A stretch of 64,000 nucleotides of DNA from Paenibacillus sp. SYP-B4298. Lineage in GTDB: Bacteria; Bacillota; Bacilli; Paenibacillales; Paenibacillaceae. The position numbers and the translations under genes are program-made. The first letter of the stretch is position 1; each line of letters opens with the position of its first letter. Positions 16,019-24,260 of the stretch are shown piece by piece. The notes under the pieces are model-generated. The model was not told the DNA's origin and searched no databases. It saw only the letters and a list, made by a program, of their open reading frames with translations. The DNA lies in NCBI RefSeq assembly GCF_027627475.1, contig NZ_CP115484.1, forward strand, positions 5,407,001-5,471,000, given 5' to 3'.

Positions 16019-18127
16019 CTAAGCGATAAACTCCGCCATAATTCGCTCCGTATCCCATGGCGTAATGCCAAGCTCCGGCGAGAAGATCGTCTCTGCTTCC
16101 TGTGCGTGCCCGACCAGATGTCCACGCGCTGTGGCGTGAAGCAGGAACAGCTCATACAGATCCGGCTTGCTCAGCGTCGCCATCGCCTGCCCCATCATCG
16201 CCATGCTGGACAGGTGACCCTCCACATTATTGTGATAGGCCGGATGCCGTGTCAGCGCCAGATCACACCAGATGACGGTTCGCTCGACGAGATCGAGAAT
16301 AACCGGAATGGCGATCTGTGTATTGGCGGTCACATCGACCTTATCGATAACCGCAGACGGCTCGAAGACTTCCCCGGAGCCCGGCTTGCGACGCATCATC
16401 CATCCACCAAAGCATTCCGGCAGCTCGCAATACGGCTGACTGGTGAACGAGTTCAGGGAGGCCATCACATATCGGCCGCCATATTCCAGGATCGAGTCGA
16501 TGTCCAGATCGATGAATTCACAGGCTCCATTCGGCGCGGAGACGATGTCTCCGCTATGGGCAGCCTTGTATTTGGCAGAGCGCAGATTGGTGTAAGAAAT
16601 ATGCTCCATATATTGCCAACCACCATCAAATAGAATTGCGGACAGATCAATATCAACGCGGCCGGTTGGCTTGCCGTTCACGATACCCTCCTTCCACCAC
16701 AGGAAGAAGCGGATCGTATCGCCTGGAGGCATCGGGATACGGCTGCCGCGCGTCAGCGTCCGCAGCGACTTGCTAGCGGAGCGTTGGGCGAGAGGCACCA
16801 TGTAGCGCCGCAACTGCTCGTCAACGAACACCTTGCCGAGCGGCGGAAGCTGTGCAAATCGCTGCCGCAGCGTATCCCTGCACAGCTCGGCTGCCGCGGC
16901 GCAGACCGTGGCGTCTAGCGGCGGCAATGAGCCGGGGATGGTAAACGCCTTGGCGACATTGCCCTTGGGGAAGAAGGTGCGCCAGCGTCTGCCATCGTGA
17001 CGCCGAGTGAAGTGGGCAATTAATTGCAGCAGCACGGGTGTAGCGACCTGGTCGCTCACACCGCGGAACAAGGCGAGCACCTGCTGCGGCTCATCATGGA
17101 TACGCAGCACATGGTCAAGTCTGCGGGCGAATTCGCCCGGACGCTCGGCGAGCAGCAGCGCCGCCGAATCCACCTGGTACCAGCGCAGCGCCAGCTCGAC
17201 CTGCCCGGCGAACGTGTCCAGCGGACGATCGTTACGCAGCATATCGAAGGCCGCCCAGCAGCGTGGATAGCGCGCCTTGTATTCGCCTGGATGGAGAATC
17301 TCGCCCAGCCTGATCCACCGCTGCTTATAGCGCCTCATATCCTCGGCGAGGTTCCCGCACTGCTCCAGCAGTTCGAGCAGCAGTCGGCGCTCGGCTCGCT
17401 TGAGCCTGCGGAAGCGGGTGCTCTCCGCCAGGCTGACATCCCCCTCCGACAGTGCGACGGCAAGCCGCAGCACATCGGTCGCTGTATGGAAGTAGCGAGC
17501 GATCTGTTCTGCGTGCGCCTTCCCGTGACGGAGCAGCGCAGCGGTGACGAAGCCGACATTTTCCTTGAGCGGGATCTGCTCGGGCAACAGTGCAGCGGGA
17601 TCACTCTCCAGCCGAAGGGCCGTATCGATGTCCTCCTTGTCTGTCTGAGAGATCGAGCCACTGGCTTGAATCATCTGGCGGATCATCTGACGCAGCTCAT
17701 CCATGCTGCCCAGTTCAATGGTCTGAAGCGCTCTCTTCTCGGGTGCTGGATGATCTGAAGCGGTTCTTGAAGCGGCGGAGACTCCAGAAGCTGTGGGGAG
17801 CGCCAGGGTAACGTAATAGAAGAAGGCATTCAGGTACAGCTCCGCATCGCCTTCAGCCATCACCTGGTCAGGGAAGCCGGGATACATCGGAGTGTATACG
17901 ACATGAGCGCCGACGAGCAGCCTCAGTTGTTCGATCAACTGTTGGTATTCTATAGCGAAGGCCTCCGGGGACAGGCTGGAGAGCGCCTGCATCAGCGGCT
18001 TCGACAGGGTGAAGCCAAGACTCTCCATGTTTTTCATGGCAGTTGCTATATAGGCATAAGGGAGAGCGCAGTCTCCCGGGTTGACGATCCATTTCCGTTG
18101 TCGTCGCAGCATGATTGCATTGATCAT
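16019..18127 (-). CDS. Large protein with TerD-like C-terminal domain, convergent with kptA
   Basis: This 702-residue cytosolic protein has no signal or membrane segment. The first 470 residues are mostly helical and Arg/Leu-rich (for example RFRRLKRAERRLLLELLEQ and WIRLGEILHPGEYKARYP), resembling helical-repeat proteins of the MXAN_6230/SCO0854 type as I remember them. From about residue 480 the sequence turns beta-rich with GRVDIDLSAILFD, HSGDIVSAP and EFIDLDIDSI. This matches the general TerD pattern of an FDLD-type strand, an HTGD loop and a late acidic strand. TerD domains belong to stress and tellurite/phage-response systems. It is convergent with kptA (46 bp apart) and preceded by two tandem hairpins. 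The TerD assignment is by eye and moderately sure; the function is unknown. Confidence 0.85.
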   Translation of the reverse strand: MINAIMLRRQRKWIVNPGDCALPYAYIATAMKNMESLGFTLSKPLMQALSSLSPEAFAIEYQQLIEQLRLLVGAHVVYTPMYPGFPDQVMAEGDAELYLNAFFYYVTLALPTASGVSAASRTASDHPAPEKRALQTIELGSMDELRQMIRQMIQASGSISQTDKEDIDTALRLESDPAALLPEQIPLKENVGFVTAALLRHGKAHAEQIARYFHTATDVLRLAVALSEGDVSLAESTRFRRLKRAERRLLLELLEQCGNLAEDMRRYKQRWIRLGEILHPGEYKARYPRCWAAFDMLRNDRPLDTFAGQVELALRWYQVDSAALLLAERPGEFARRLDHVLRIHDEPQQVLALFRGVSDQVATPVLLQLIAHFTRRHDGRRWRTFFPKGNVAKAFTIPGSLPPLDATVCAAAAELCRDTLRQRFAQLPPLGKVFVDEQLRRYMVPLAQRSASKSLRTLTRGSRIPMPPGDTIRFFLWWKEGIVNGKPTGRVDIDLSAILFDGGWQYMEHISYTNLRSAKYKAAHSGDIVSAPNGACEFIDLDIDSILEYGGRYVMASLNSFTSQPYCELPECFGGWMMRRKPGSGEVFEPSAVIDKVDVTANTQIAIPVILDLVERTVIWCDLALTRHPAYHNNVEGHLSSMAMMGQAMATLSKPDLYELFLLHATARGHLVGHAQEAETIFSPELGITPWDTERIMAEFIA

Positions 18128-18219
18128 ATGTCATCCGCTGCACCCACACCGCCGATTCCAGGCGGAATCTGGGGCCGAGCGGGGAGCTGCGGCTGCCTCC
18201 TCTCATCGATTAGATTCAA

Positions 18220-18290
18220 GATCAGGAGATTCGCATCTCTATTCGAAAGCCGTAATATCGGTTAGAAGGAAGAGATGCGATAGCCTGATC
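18220..18290. repeat. Tandem stem-loop element, copy 1
   Basis: GATCAGG (18220-18226) pairs with CCTGATC (18284-18290), and CGCATCTCT (18232-18240) pairs with AGAGATGCG (18271-18279), separated by an asymmetric internal loop. A TAGAAGGAAG segment precedes the right arm. A second copy with different stem bases follows 8 bp later. On the minus strand both lie 90-240 bp upstream of the TerD-like gene. Confidence 0.7.
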
Positions 18291-18298
18291 CGTCAGTG

Positions 18299-18362
18299 CT
18301 TCAGGAGAGCTGCCGCCCTAAGATCCAAGTTGTGTAGAAGGAAGGACGGCAATAGCCTGAAG
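18299..18362. repeat. Tandem stem-loop element, copy 2
   Basis: CTTCAGG (18299-18305) pairs with CCTGAAG (18356-18362), and TGCCGCCCT pairs with AGGACGGCA (one mismatch). The loop and internal-loop strings (CAGGAGA, TAGAAGGAAG, ATAGCCTG) are shared with copy 1, whereas the stem bases differ in a compensatory way. That is the signature of a selected fold rather than a simple duplication. Confidence 0.7.
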
Positions 18363-18542
18363 GCGGAGGACGGCGGTACGTCTGGCTTACAGCTTGCACT
18401 GCATGCGGCTCGTGCTGCTGTCCTCTTGGTATTCATTGTGCCACACCATAGAGGGGGCGAACATGGCGGAAGTATTACAATAGGGAAAAATAGCTTGAGC
18501 CGCTTCGTGAATCCGAGCCGGAGCTGCCCCGGCCAAGCGCTG

Positions 18543-19052
18543 TTATAATCCGGCAGGGACAGCCAGCTCCATGATGTAATCATCCATGACGAAGCCGCCT
18601 CCGATGTCTGCGACCTGAGTGCGGAGCTGGCGGAAGCCCTTCTGCTCATACACGGCGATCGCTGTACGGTTGTGGCGGTTCACTGTCAGCCAGATGGCAT
18701 GCAGCCCTCGCTCCTGGCAGAGCCGGGTGAGCCATGCCATCGCCTTGCTGGCATAGCCGTTGCCGCGATACTGCTGGTGAATATAGAACTTGCTCAAGAA
18801 CAGTCGGTTCTCCTCCTGCTTGATGCTGAGGTAGCCGATGCGTTCCCCTTCAAGCAGCATCTCATAGTATTCATAGCCCTGCGCTTCGATCTGCTCCGTC
18901 ATGGCAGGAATGGACTGGAATTTCTCGAGCATATAGTGAATCTGTTCCACAGAGATCATCTGCTGGTAATGCGAGAGCCAGATGTCCTCGGCAAGAGCAG
19001 CGATGGCAGCAATCTGCTGCGGTGTCTGGACGTATTCCATCGTGAGCTTCAT
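18543..19052 (-). CDS. GNAT-family N-acetyltransferase
   Basis: This 169-residue GNAT acetyltransferase has an acetyl-CoA pyrophosphate loop YRGNGYASKAM (R-x-x-G-x-A type) about residue 97, the preceding strand LFLSKFYIHQQ, and the C-terminal YEQKGFRQL motif of strand 5 and helix 4. It transfers an acetyl group from acetyl-CoA to an amine; nothing shows which acceptor. The gene is monocistronic, transcribed away from the YesN-type regulator and toward the tandem hairpins. The ATG at complement 19050-19052 is preceded by a distant GAGAGG; the ATG five codons in is an alternative. Confidence 0.9.
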   Translation of the reverse strand: MKLTMEYVQTPQQIAAIAALAEDIWLSHYQQMISVEQIHYMLEKFQSIPAMTEQIEAQGYEYYEMLLEGERIGYLSIKQEENRLFLSKFYIHQQYRGNGYASKAMAWLTRLCQERGLHAIWLTVNRHNRTAIAVYEQKGFRQLRTQVADIGGGFVMDDYIMELAVPAGL

Positions 19053-19315
19053 CTTCAGGCTTCAATCCTCTCGTGTATCGTTATGTGCAAAATGTGTAGA
19101 AGAGATGTGCGGTCTCCCCCTCCTTTGCTTCCTTTTCATTATACCTGTGTCTGCTCCTGGGTGTAAGGGTTCTCCCTCCGTTGCTCGCCTGTGATACAAT
19201 AAATGCAAACGTAGGAAGCTGCTGGTCGCGGCGTCTTGCGAGCCAAGCGTCGCCTGACGACCCAGGCGGACTTGACGAGCGATCCTCAGGTTGGGAAGAC
19301 AGGAGGGGACACATC

Positions 19316-20869
19316 ATGTATAAAGTGCTCTTGGTGGACGATGAGTGGTTAATCCTTGATGGCATCTCTAGTGTAGTGGATTGGTCACGGCTGGGAACGG
19401 AGCTAGTGGGAACCGCTCAGAATGGATTGGAAGCGCTTGCTATAGTAGAAGGTCATTGCCCTGACATTGTGATCACAGATATTCGAATGCCTGGAATGGA
19501 CGGCCTGCAACTGGTAGAGGCTGTTGCTGCACAGTATCCGTGGGTCTCCTTCATTATGCTGACGGGCTTCTCTGAATTTGAATATGCCAAGACAGCGATG
19601 CAGCATGGGGTGAAGCATTACCTGCTGAAGCCTTGCAGTGAGGAAAGCTTGGTGCAGGCAATTGAGGAGATCGTCAGTGAGAAACGCGAGCAGGCTGATC
19701 AAGAACGATTCGTGCAATCAATCAAGTATAATCTGGAGCGTGTGCTGCCGCATGCCAAGGAATATTTCTTGAAGGAGCTGGTGACGAATAAAACCTATGG
19801 GGCGAAGGAATGGCAATATTTCGACGAGCTGTTCGGCGTCCAGTTCCAGAGCCAGCGCGTGCGGCTGCTGCTGGTGGAGATTGAGGGAGAGCACGAGTAC
19901 CTTCATCTGTTCGCCGTTAAAAATATCGCGGAGGACATCGTCCACAATCCCATCCTCAGCTCGACAGTCGGTCGTCATGTGCTGCTGCTCATGGAGGATA
20001 AGCCTAGCACGGAGCAGTTGTTCGGGATGATCGAGACGATCCGCACAACCTTCGCCAAGTACTATCGGTTTGACCTGACCGTTGCGCTAAGTGAGTCGGG
20101 AGAATTAACCCATGCCCGCCAGCTCTACACACAGACCCTTGTCTATCTGAATCATCGCTTCTATCTGGGCGAGGGCAGTCTGATTATGGAGCGCGACATT
20201 GCGCCGCAGGTCGAGCCGGGACTGCCTGAGTTCGAGTATGATCAGGAACGGCTGATGGCCGCTCTGAAGGCGGGGTATTGGCAGGATGCCGAGGCGGAGC
20301 TGGGAAGAATGTTTCGATTGCTGTCGGAGCTGCGTGATGACATCTCTAAGACCAAGTCCTATCTGATTCAGATCTTTGTGGAGGTCATTCGGCTGAGTGG
20401 GCCAGTGGAGATGCAGGGCTACATGAACCGTCTGCCGCAGATGATCGAGACGAGCACTCTCCAGTCCTTCCAGCAGTTTGTACTTGCTATAGCCAAGGAG
20501 ATCGCGCTGAGCCGTTATGAGCAGAACCGCTCCCGACAATCGCAGATGGTGCTCCAGATGAAGCAATGGGTGGAGCGTCATTATAGGGAGGAGTCGTTGA
20601 CACTGCAGGCTGTCGCGAACGATATCTATATGAACCCAGATTATATTAGCAAGATGTTCAAGAAGGAAACCGGGGAGAAGTTCACGAACTACGTCATGCG
20701 TTACCGCATTCAGAAGGCGATGGAGCTGCTAGAGCAGGACGGGCACTGCACCGTGTCGGCTCTGGCGGAGAAGAGCGGCTTCGGCTCGAATTGGCCGTAC
20801 TTCAGCAAGATGTTCAAGAAATTAACCGGCTACTCGCCGTCAGAGTATAAGCGTCCGCCGATGGTGTAG
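19316..20869 (+). CDS. YesN-type response regulator (receiver plus AraC HTH)
   Basis: This 517-residue regulator has an N-terminal receiver with the acidic pair DDE, phospho-acceptor Asp55 in VITDIRMPGMDG and the Lys of YLLKPCSEE. A middle helical region follows, then a C-terminal double-HTH AraC domain (LQAVANDIYMNPDYISKMFKKETG... and YSPSEYK). ATG 19316 lies 9 nt after AGGAGG. This class pairs with YesM-type kinases and activates carbohydrate ABC transporters. No kinase gene is adjacent. The transporter genes at 22.4-25.9 kb and the YesM kinase at 30.6 kb are the obvious partners, separated from it by unrelated minus-strand genes. Confidence 0.93.
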   Translation: MYKVLLVDDEWLILDGISSVVDWSRLGTELVGTAQNGLEALAIVEGHCPDIVITDIRMPGMDGLQLVEAVAAQYPWVSFIMLTGFSEFEYAKTAMQHGVKHYLLKPCSEESLVQAIEEIVSEKREQADQERFVQSIKYNLERVLPHAKEYFLKELVTNKTYGAKEWQYFDELFGVQFQSQRVRLLLVEIEGEHEYLHLFAVKNIAEDIVHNPILSSTVGRHVLLLMEDKPSTEQLFGMIETIRTTFAKYYRFDLTVALSESGELTHARQLYTQTLVYLNHRFYLGEGSLIMERDIAPQVEPGLPEFEYDQERLMAALKAGYWQDAEAELGRMFRLLSELRDDISKTKSYLIQIFVEVIRLSGPVEMQGYMNRLPQMIETSTLQSFQQFVLAIAKEIALSRYEQNRSRQSQMVLQMKQWVERHYREESLTLQAVANDIYMNPDYISKMFKKETGEKFTNYVMRYRIQKAMELLEQDGHCTVSALAEKSGFGSNWPYFSKMFKKLTGYSPSEYKRPPMV

Positions 20870-20942
20870 CCTGAATCCCCATCATAGGCAGATAAAAAAA
20901 ATCTGTTGATTTAATGGGTGACGTTACCAAGAGACACTAAAA

Positions 20943-20979
20943 GGCTTAAGCCTTTAGTTTAGAATACAGGGCTTAAGCC
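20943..20979. terminator. Paired GGCTTAAGCC palindromes, probable bidirectional terminator
   Basis: The self-complementary decamer GGCTTAAGCC occurs at 20943-20952 and 20970-20979. The copies pair with each other to form a 10-bp stem with a 17-base loop, and a T-rich run (TTTTTATTTTT) follows on the plus strand. It lies between the regulator stop (20869) and the convergent Cys-rich protein gene (21132). Confidence 0.6.
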
Positions 20980-21131
20980 GCTCAGAACATTTTTATTTTT
21001 TCCACTGTCTACTTGAAAGGGAGCAAGGAGAAAAGCGCACAGAATTTCTAGAACAAACCTGTAGTTGTCATCTTAAATAGAGAGCTTATCCTGTTAGCCA
21101 ACTCGATTTTAATCACGCTGCTGCACAGTCA

Positions 21132-21911
21132 TCAGGGAGAGCATTTGCTACAGACATAGGTATAAGAAGCGGAGCATATCAACCCAGGCAAGAAACCTAT
21201 TAATCCTAATGCAGCACACACAGGGACAGCTATCCAACTGCATGTAGTTCCGCTGTCAACGACTCCGCAAGGTCCAGCTGCATTGGCACTAGGCGTTGCA
21301 ATAAGAGACGTAAACGAGAAAGATTCATTACTATTTCCAATTCGATCATATTTTTTATACTTTTCTTTGATGAGTTCTTTATCTTTTGGTGTACCCGATT
21401 TTAGAGTAACCAAATCTTCTAGTTTTGCTTTAACGATTGTGCCAATATTTCTTGAAACAATGGTGGTATTATCTTTATCAGATGCATCCACAATAAAAGC
21501 ATCCATTAAAATGTCACGATCAAAATCATAAGTTGCGAGTAGTGAATACGAAGAGGATACTTGAAAGTGTACAAGGTACACATTATGTATGGACAAAGAT
21601 TTTCCCGCAAAAACAATTTGGGAATTACTAGTTAATATTGTGGAATTCTGAAGCTTGTGAAAGCTTAGAAATTCTTTATTCTCCGTCAGACGACTTTTAA
21701 TTCTATCTATTTCTGTACGATTGTTAAGTACAGCAATTTCATCCGAATGCTGTTGAGAATATTCCTTAAAGGATGCTATGTCCTGTTGTGTAACTTTGAG
21801 GTTCTTCAGACTAGGTTGAAATGTACTCTGAGACTTGGCTGCTACTGAACCTGTGAATATCAGTGCCAAAATAGAAAATAATGAAATAATAATTTTTAAC
21901 TTTTGGTTCAT
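21132..21911 (-). CDS. Secreted protein with Cys-rich hydrophobic C-terminus, bacteriocin-precursor-like
   Basis: This 259-residue exported protein has a signal peptide of about 25 residues ending SVAAKS, a charged middle domain of about 180 residues, a Ser/Ala-rich hinge (IATPSANAAGPCG), then a 45-residue tail with seven Cys: CGVV, TTCSW, PVCAALG, LICSAS and YVCSKC in two hydrophobic blocks. This long leader plus Cys-rich hydrophobic tail recalls halocin C8-like precursors, in which a large N-terminal part is cut from a small disulfide-rich toxin. I infer that only from layout. ATG at 21911 follows GAGGAG; it is 16 bp after a 54-residue membrane protein gene. The DNA is AT-rich and unlike its neighbours, suggesting acquisition. 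Confidence 0.85.
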   Translation of the reverse strand: MNQKLKIIISLFSILALIFTGSVAAKSQSTFQPSLKNLKVTQQDIASFKEYSQQHSDEIAVLNNRTEIDRIKSRLTENKEFLSFHKLQNSTILTSNSQIVFAGKSLSIHNVYLVHFQVSSSYSLLATYDFDRDILMDAFIVDASDKDNTTIVSRNIGTIVKAKLEDLVTLKSGTPKDKELIKEKYKKYDRIGNSNESFSFTSLIATPSANAAGPCGVVDSGTTCSWIAVPVCAALGLIGFLPGLICSASYTYVCSKCSP

Positions 21912-21926
21912 TTCTATCACTCCTCG

Positions 21927-22091
21927 TTATCGTTTCTTATTCTTCTTCAAAAGAATCTCATTGGCAACGAGTGCCACTAACAAGACAATGGAAACCACAT
22001 CATGTACTGTAAATTGCCCATCTAATAAGAAATTTGCTGTAAAGTAGACGAGCCCGCCAAACAATAGAGCCCTTAATAGGATCGATCCCAT
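21927..22091 (-). CDS. Small membrane protein, 54 aa, upstream of Cys-rich protein
   Basis: This 54-residue protein has two hydrophobic stretches (about residues 4-22 and 31-46) and a very basic end (LLKKNKKR). The ATG at complement 22089-22091 is preceded by AGGGAGG at good spacing. It is the first gene of a two-gene AT-rich unit whose second gene encodes the Cys-rich exported protein. Small membrane proteins in this position are often immunity or transport accessories of bacteriocins. That is a hypothesis here; the sequence itself shows only size, topology and linkage. Confidence 0.75.
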   Translation of the reverse strand: MGSILLRALLFGGLVYFTANFLLDGQFTVHDVVSIVLLVALVANEILLKKNKKR

Positions 22092-22294
22092 TCCATTCCT
22101 CCCTATATAAAAATTAAAATACCAAATCTATTTTATACATAATAACAAATATATGTAAACGAAAACCAATTGTTGTTTCCCGCAAATCTATTGCGTTGTG
22201 CACATCCCCCGTTTCAAATTTGCGTCAAGCCCGGCTCCCCCCCCCCTCGGTTTTGAACATACATTGACCGGAAATGAGCATGGGAACCCAATTT

Positions 22295-22308
22295 GGAAAG
22301 CGTTATCA
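22295..22308 (+). promoter_or_regulatory. CcpA catabolite-responsive element (cre)
   Basis: GGAAAGCGTTATCA matches the cre consensus TGWAANCGNTNWCA at 13 of 14 positions. It lies 47 bp before the start of the first permease gene, in the transporter's control region. This implies glucose repression of the transporter. Confidence 0.65.
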
Positions 22309-22354
22309 TTTTACATATCCACTATGGAATGGCGTTCAGAATGGGGGCAGAAGG

Positions 22355-23350
22355 ATGAAGCTAGAGCCGAGGCCGACGGCAAGGACGAGTACAGGCAGAG
22401 GGGCAGGGACAGGGATAGGGAGTGCCAAGCCGCCAGGCCGATTGCGATTGCTCAGGAAGGAATGGATTCGGAACCGATACGTCTACATGATGCTGATCCC
22501 CGTCATCGCTTACTATCTCATCTTCAGCTACGGGCCGATGTATGGGCTGATGATGGCGTTTCAGAAGTCGTATAGCCCGGTGAAGGGAATCTGGGCGGGC
22601 ACCTGGGTTGGGCTGGACAATTTCACGATGTTCTTCAACAGCTACTACTTCTGGCGGCTGATCAAGAACACCCTCATCTTGAGCATGTACAGCATCCTGT
22701 TCGGCTTCCCCGCCCCGATTATTCTGGCGCTGTTGCTGAATGAGGTTCGCAAGAGATGGTTCAAATCGGCGGTGCAGACGATCAGCTATATGCCGCATTT
22801 TATCTCGGTGGTGGTCGTGGTTGGGATGTTGAAGACGTTCTCCGCACTGGATGGCGGGCTGTTCAATATTATTCGCAGCTTCTTCGACCTGCAGCCGGTG
22901 ATGTTCCTGGCGGAGAAGGATATGTTCCGGCCGATGTACATCCTCTCGAATATATGGCAGGGAGCCGGCTGGGCATCGATTATCTTCCTGGCGGCGCTGA
23001 GCAACATCGATCCACAGCTCTATGAGGCGTCCAAGATCGATGGGGCGGGGCGGTGGCGGCAGTTACTGCACATTACGATACCGGGCATCATGCCGACTGT
23101 CGTCATTATGCTGATTCTGCGGCTGGGCGCTGTGATGAATGCAGATTTTCAGAAAATATTGCTGATGCAGACCGCGCCAACCTATGAAACCTCTGATGTC
23201 ATCTCGACCTTTGTCTATCGCTCGGGGATTTTGGAGGGCAACTACACGTATTCGACAGCGATCGGGCTGTTCAATGCGATCATTAATTTCTCGCTGCTGC
23301 TCATTGCCAACGGCATCAGCAGGCGTCTCAACTCAACGAGTCTATGGTAA
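22355..23350 (+). CDS. Carbohydrate ABC transporter permease, LplB/YtcP-partner type
   Basis: This 331-residue permease has a basic N-terminal tail, six predicted membrane helices and the EAA coupling loop YEASKIDGAGRWRQLLHITIPG. It matches the LplB family (for example LRKEWIRNRYVYMMLIPVIAYY, LNEVRKRWFKSAVQTISYMPHF and IGLFNAIINF), which imports oligosaccharides or modified sugars in Bacillales. ATG 22355 follows a GGGGG/AGAAGG site; the frame opens earlier at 22274 inside the cre region, which is unlikely to be translated. It is the first gene of a three-gene importer (second permease 15 bp downstream, then binding protein). No ATPase is encoded here, as usual for this family, which shares an MsmX-type ATPase. 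Confidence 0.93.
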   Translation: MKLEPRPTARTSTGRGAGTGIGSAKPPGRLRLLRKEWIRNRYVYMMLIPVIAYYLIFSYGPMYGLMMAFQKSYSPVKGIWAGTWVGLDNFTMFFNSYYFWRLIKNTLILSMYSILFGFPAPIILALLLNEVRKRWFKSAVQTISYMPHFISVVVVVGMLKTFSALDGGLFNIIRSFFDLQPVMFLAEKDMFRPMYILSNIWQGAGWASIIFLAALSNIDPQLYEASKIDGAGRWRQLLHITIPGIMPTVVIMLILRLGAVMNADFQKILLMQTAPTYETSDVISTFVYRSGILEGNYTYSTAIGLFNAIINFSLLLIANGISRRLNSTSLW

Positions 23351-23365
23351 TGAGGGGGTGAAGCG

Positions 23366-24235
23366 GTGAGACGCACCGCAGGTGAACATCTATTTGACGC
23401 ATTTAATACCGTGTTGCTCTGTCTTGTGATGATGATTTCATTCTACCCGATGCTCTATGTGCTCCATTCCTCGATCAGCGACCCCGATCAGATGCTGCGT
23501 TCCCGCTCGCTGATGCTGCTGCCTGAGGGCTTTCAACTGGAGGCCTACAAGTATGTATTCCGTAATCCGAAGATTTACTCGGGCTACATGAACACGCTGT
23601 TCTATGTGGCCGTGGGCACTGCGGTCAACCTGCTCATGACGTCGCTAGCGGCCTATGCGCTGTCGCGCATGGATCTGCTCGGACGGAAGACGCTGATGAA
23701 GCTCATTACGTTCACGATGTTCTTCGGCGGGGGGATGATTCCGACCTTCCTGCTCATTCAAAATCTGGGGATGGTGGATACGCGGCTGGCGATGATCATT
23801 CCCGGCGCCATCAGCACCTTTTATTTCCTCATTATGAAGACCAGCTTCGAGGGCATCCCGATCAGTCTGATCGAGTCCGCCAAGCTGGATGGGGCACATG
23901 ATTTCCTGATTCTGTTCCGCATCGTGCTGCCGCTGTCCAAGTCCATATTGGCGGTGATGATGCTCTATTATGCTGTGGATCATTGGAATGATTATGTGGG
24001 ACCGATGCTGTATCTGCGGAGCCAGGAGCTGTATCCGATTCAGATTGTCATGCGCGACATCCTGATCAGCAGCAGCACAGAATCGATGGGGGCGGGTGTT
24101 GATACCGGCTTCGCAATTGGGGAGAACATCAAGTACGCCACGATCATCATCTCGACACTGCCGATTATGCTGGTCTACCCGTTCATTCAGCGTTATTTTG
24201 TCCAGGGCGCTCTCATCGGCGCTGTGAAACAATAA
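23366..24235 (+). CDS. Carbohydrate ABC transporter permease, YtcP/AraQ-like (GTG start)
   Basis: This 289-residue permease is the MalG-side partner, with six helices and the EAA loop IESAKLDGAHDFLILFRIVLPLSK. The N-terminus GEHLFDAFNTVLLCLVMMISFYPMLYVL and the C-terminus YPFIQRYFVQGALIGAVK are typical of the YtcP/LplC family. GTG at 23366 follows AGGGGGTG, 15 bp after the first permease, so translation is likely linked. It forms the membrane pore with the LplB-type protein and receives sugar from the binding protein encoded 25 bp downstream. Confidence 0.93.
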   Translation: MRRTAGEHLFDAFNTVLLCLVMMISFYPMLYVLHSSISDPDQMLRSRSLMLLPEGFQLEAYKYVFRNPKIYSGYMNTLFYVAVGTAVNLLMTSLAAYALSRMDLLGRKTLMKLITFTMFFGGGMIPTFLLIQNLGMVDTRLAMIIPGAISTFYFLIMKTSFEGIPISLIESAKLDGAHDFLILFRIVLPLSKSILAVMMLYYAVDHWNDYVGPMLYLRSQELYPIQIVMRDILISSSTESMGAGVDTGFAIGENIKYATIIISTLPIMLVYPFIQRYFVQGALIGAVKQ

Positions 24236-24260
24236 TATCATCTATCGATGGAGGCGATGT

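Noticed and set aside
22237-22246. Run of ten C residues as a phase-variation tract
   Set aside because: It is not inside a gene and lies about 50 bp upstream of the cre site. Only a single copy was seen, with no evidence of variation.
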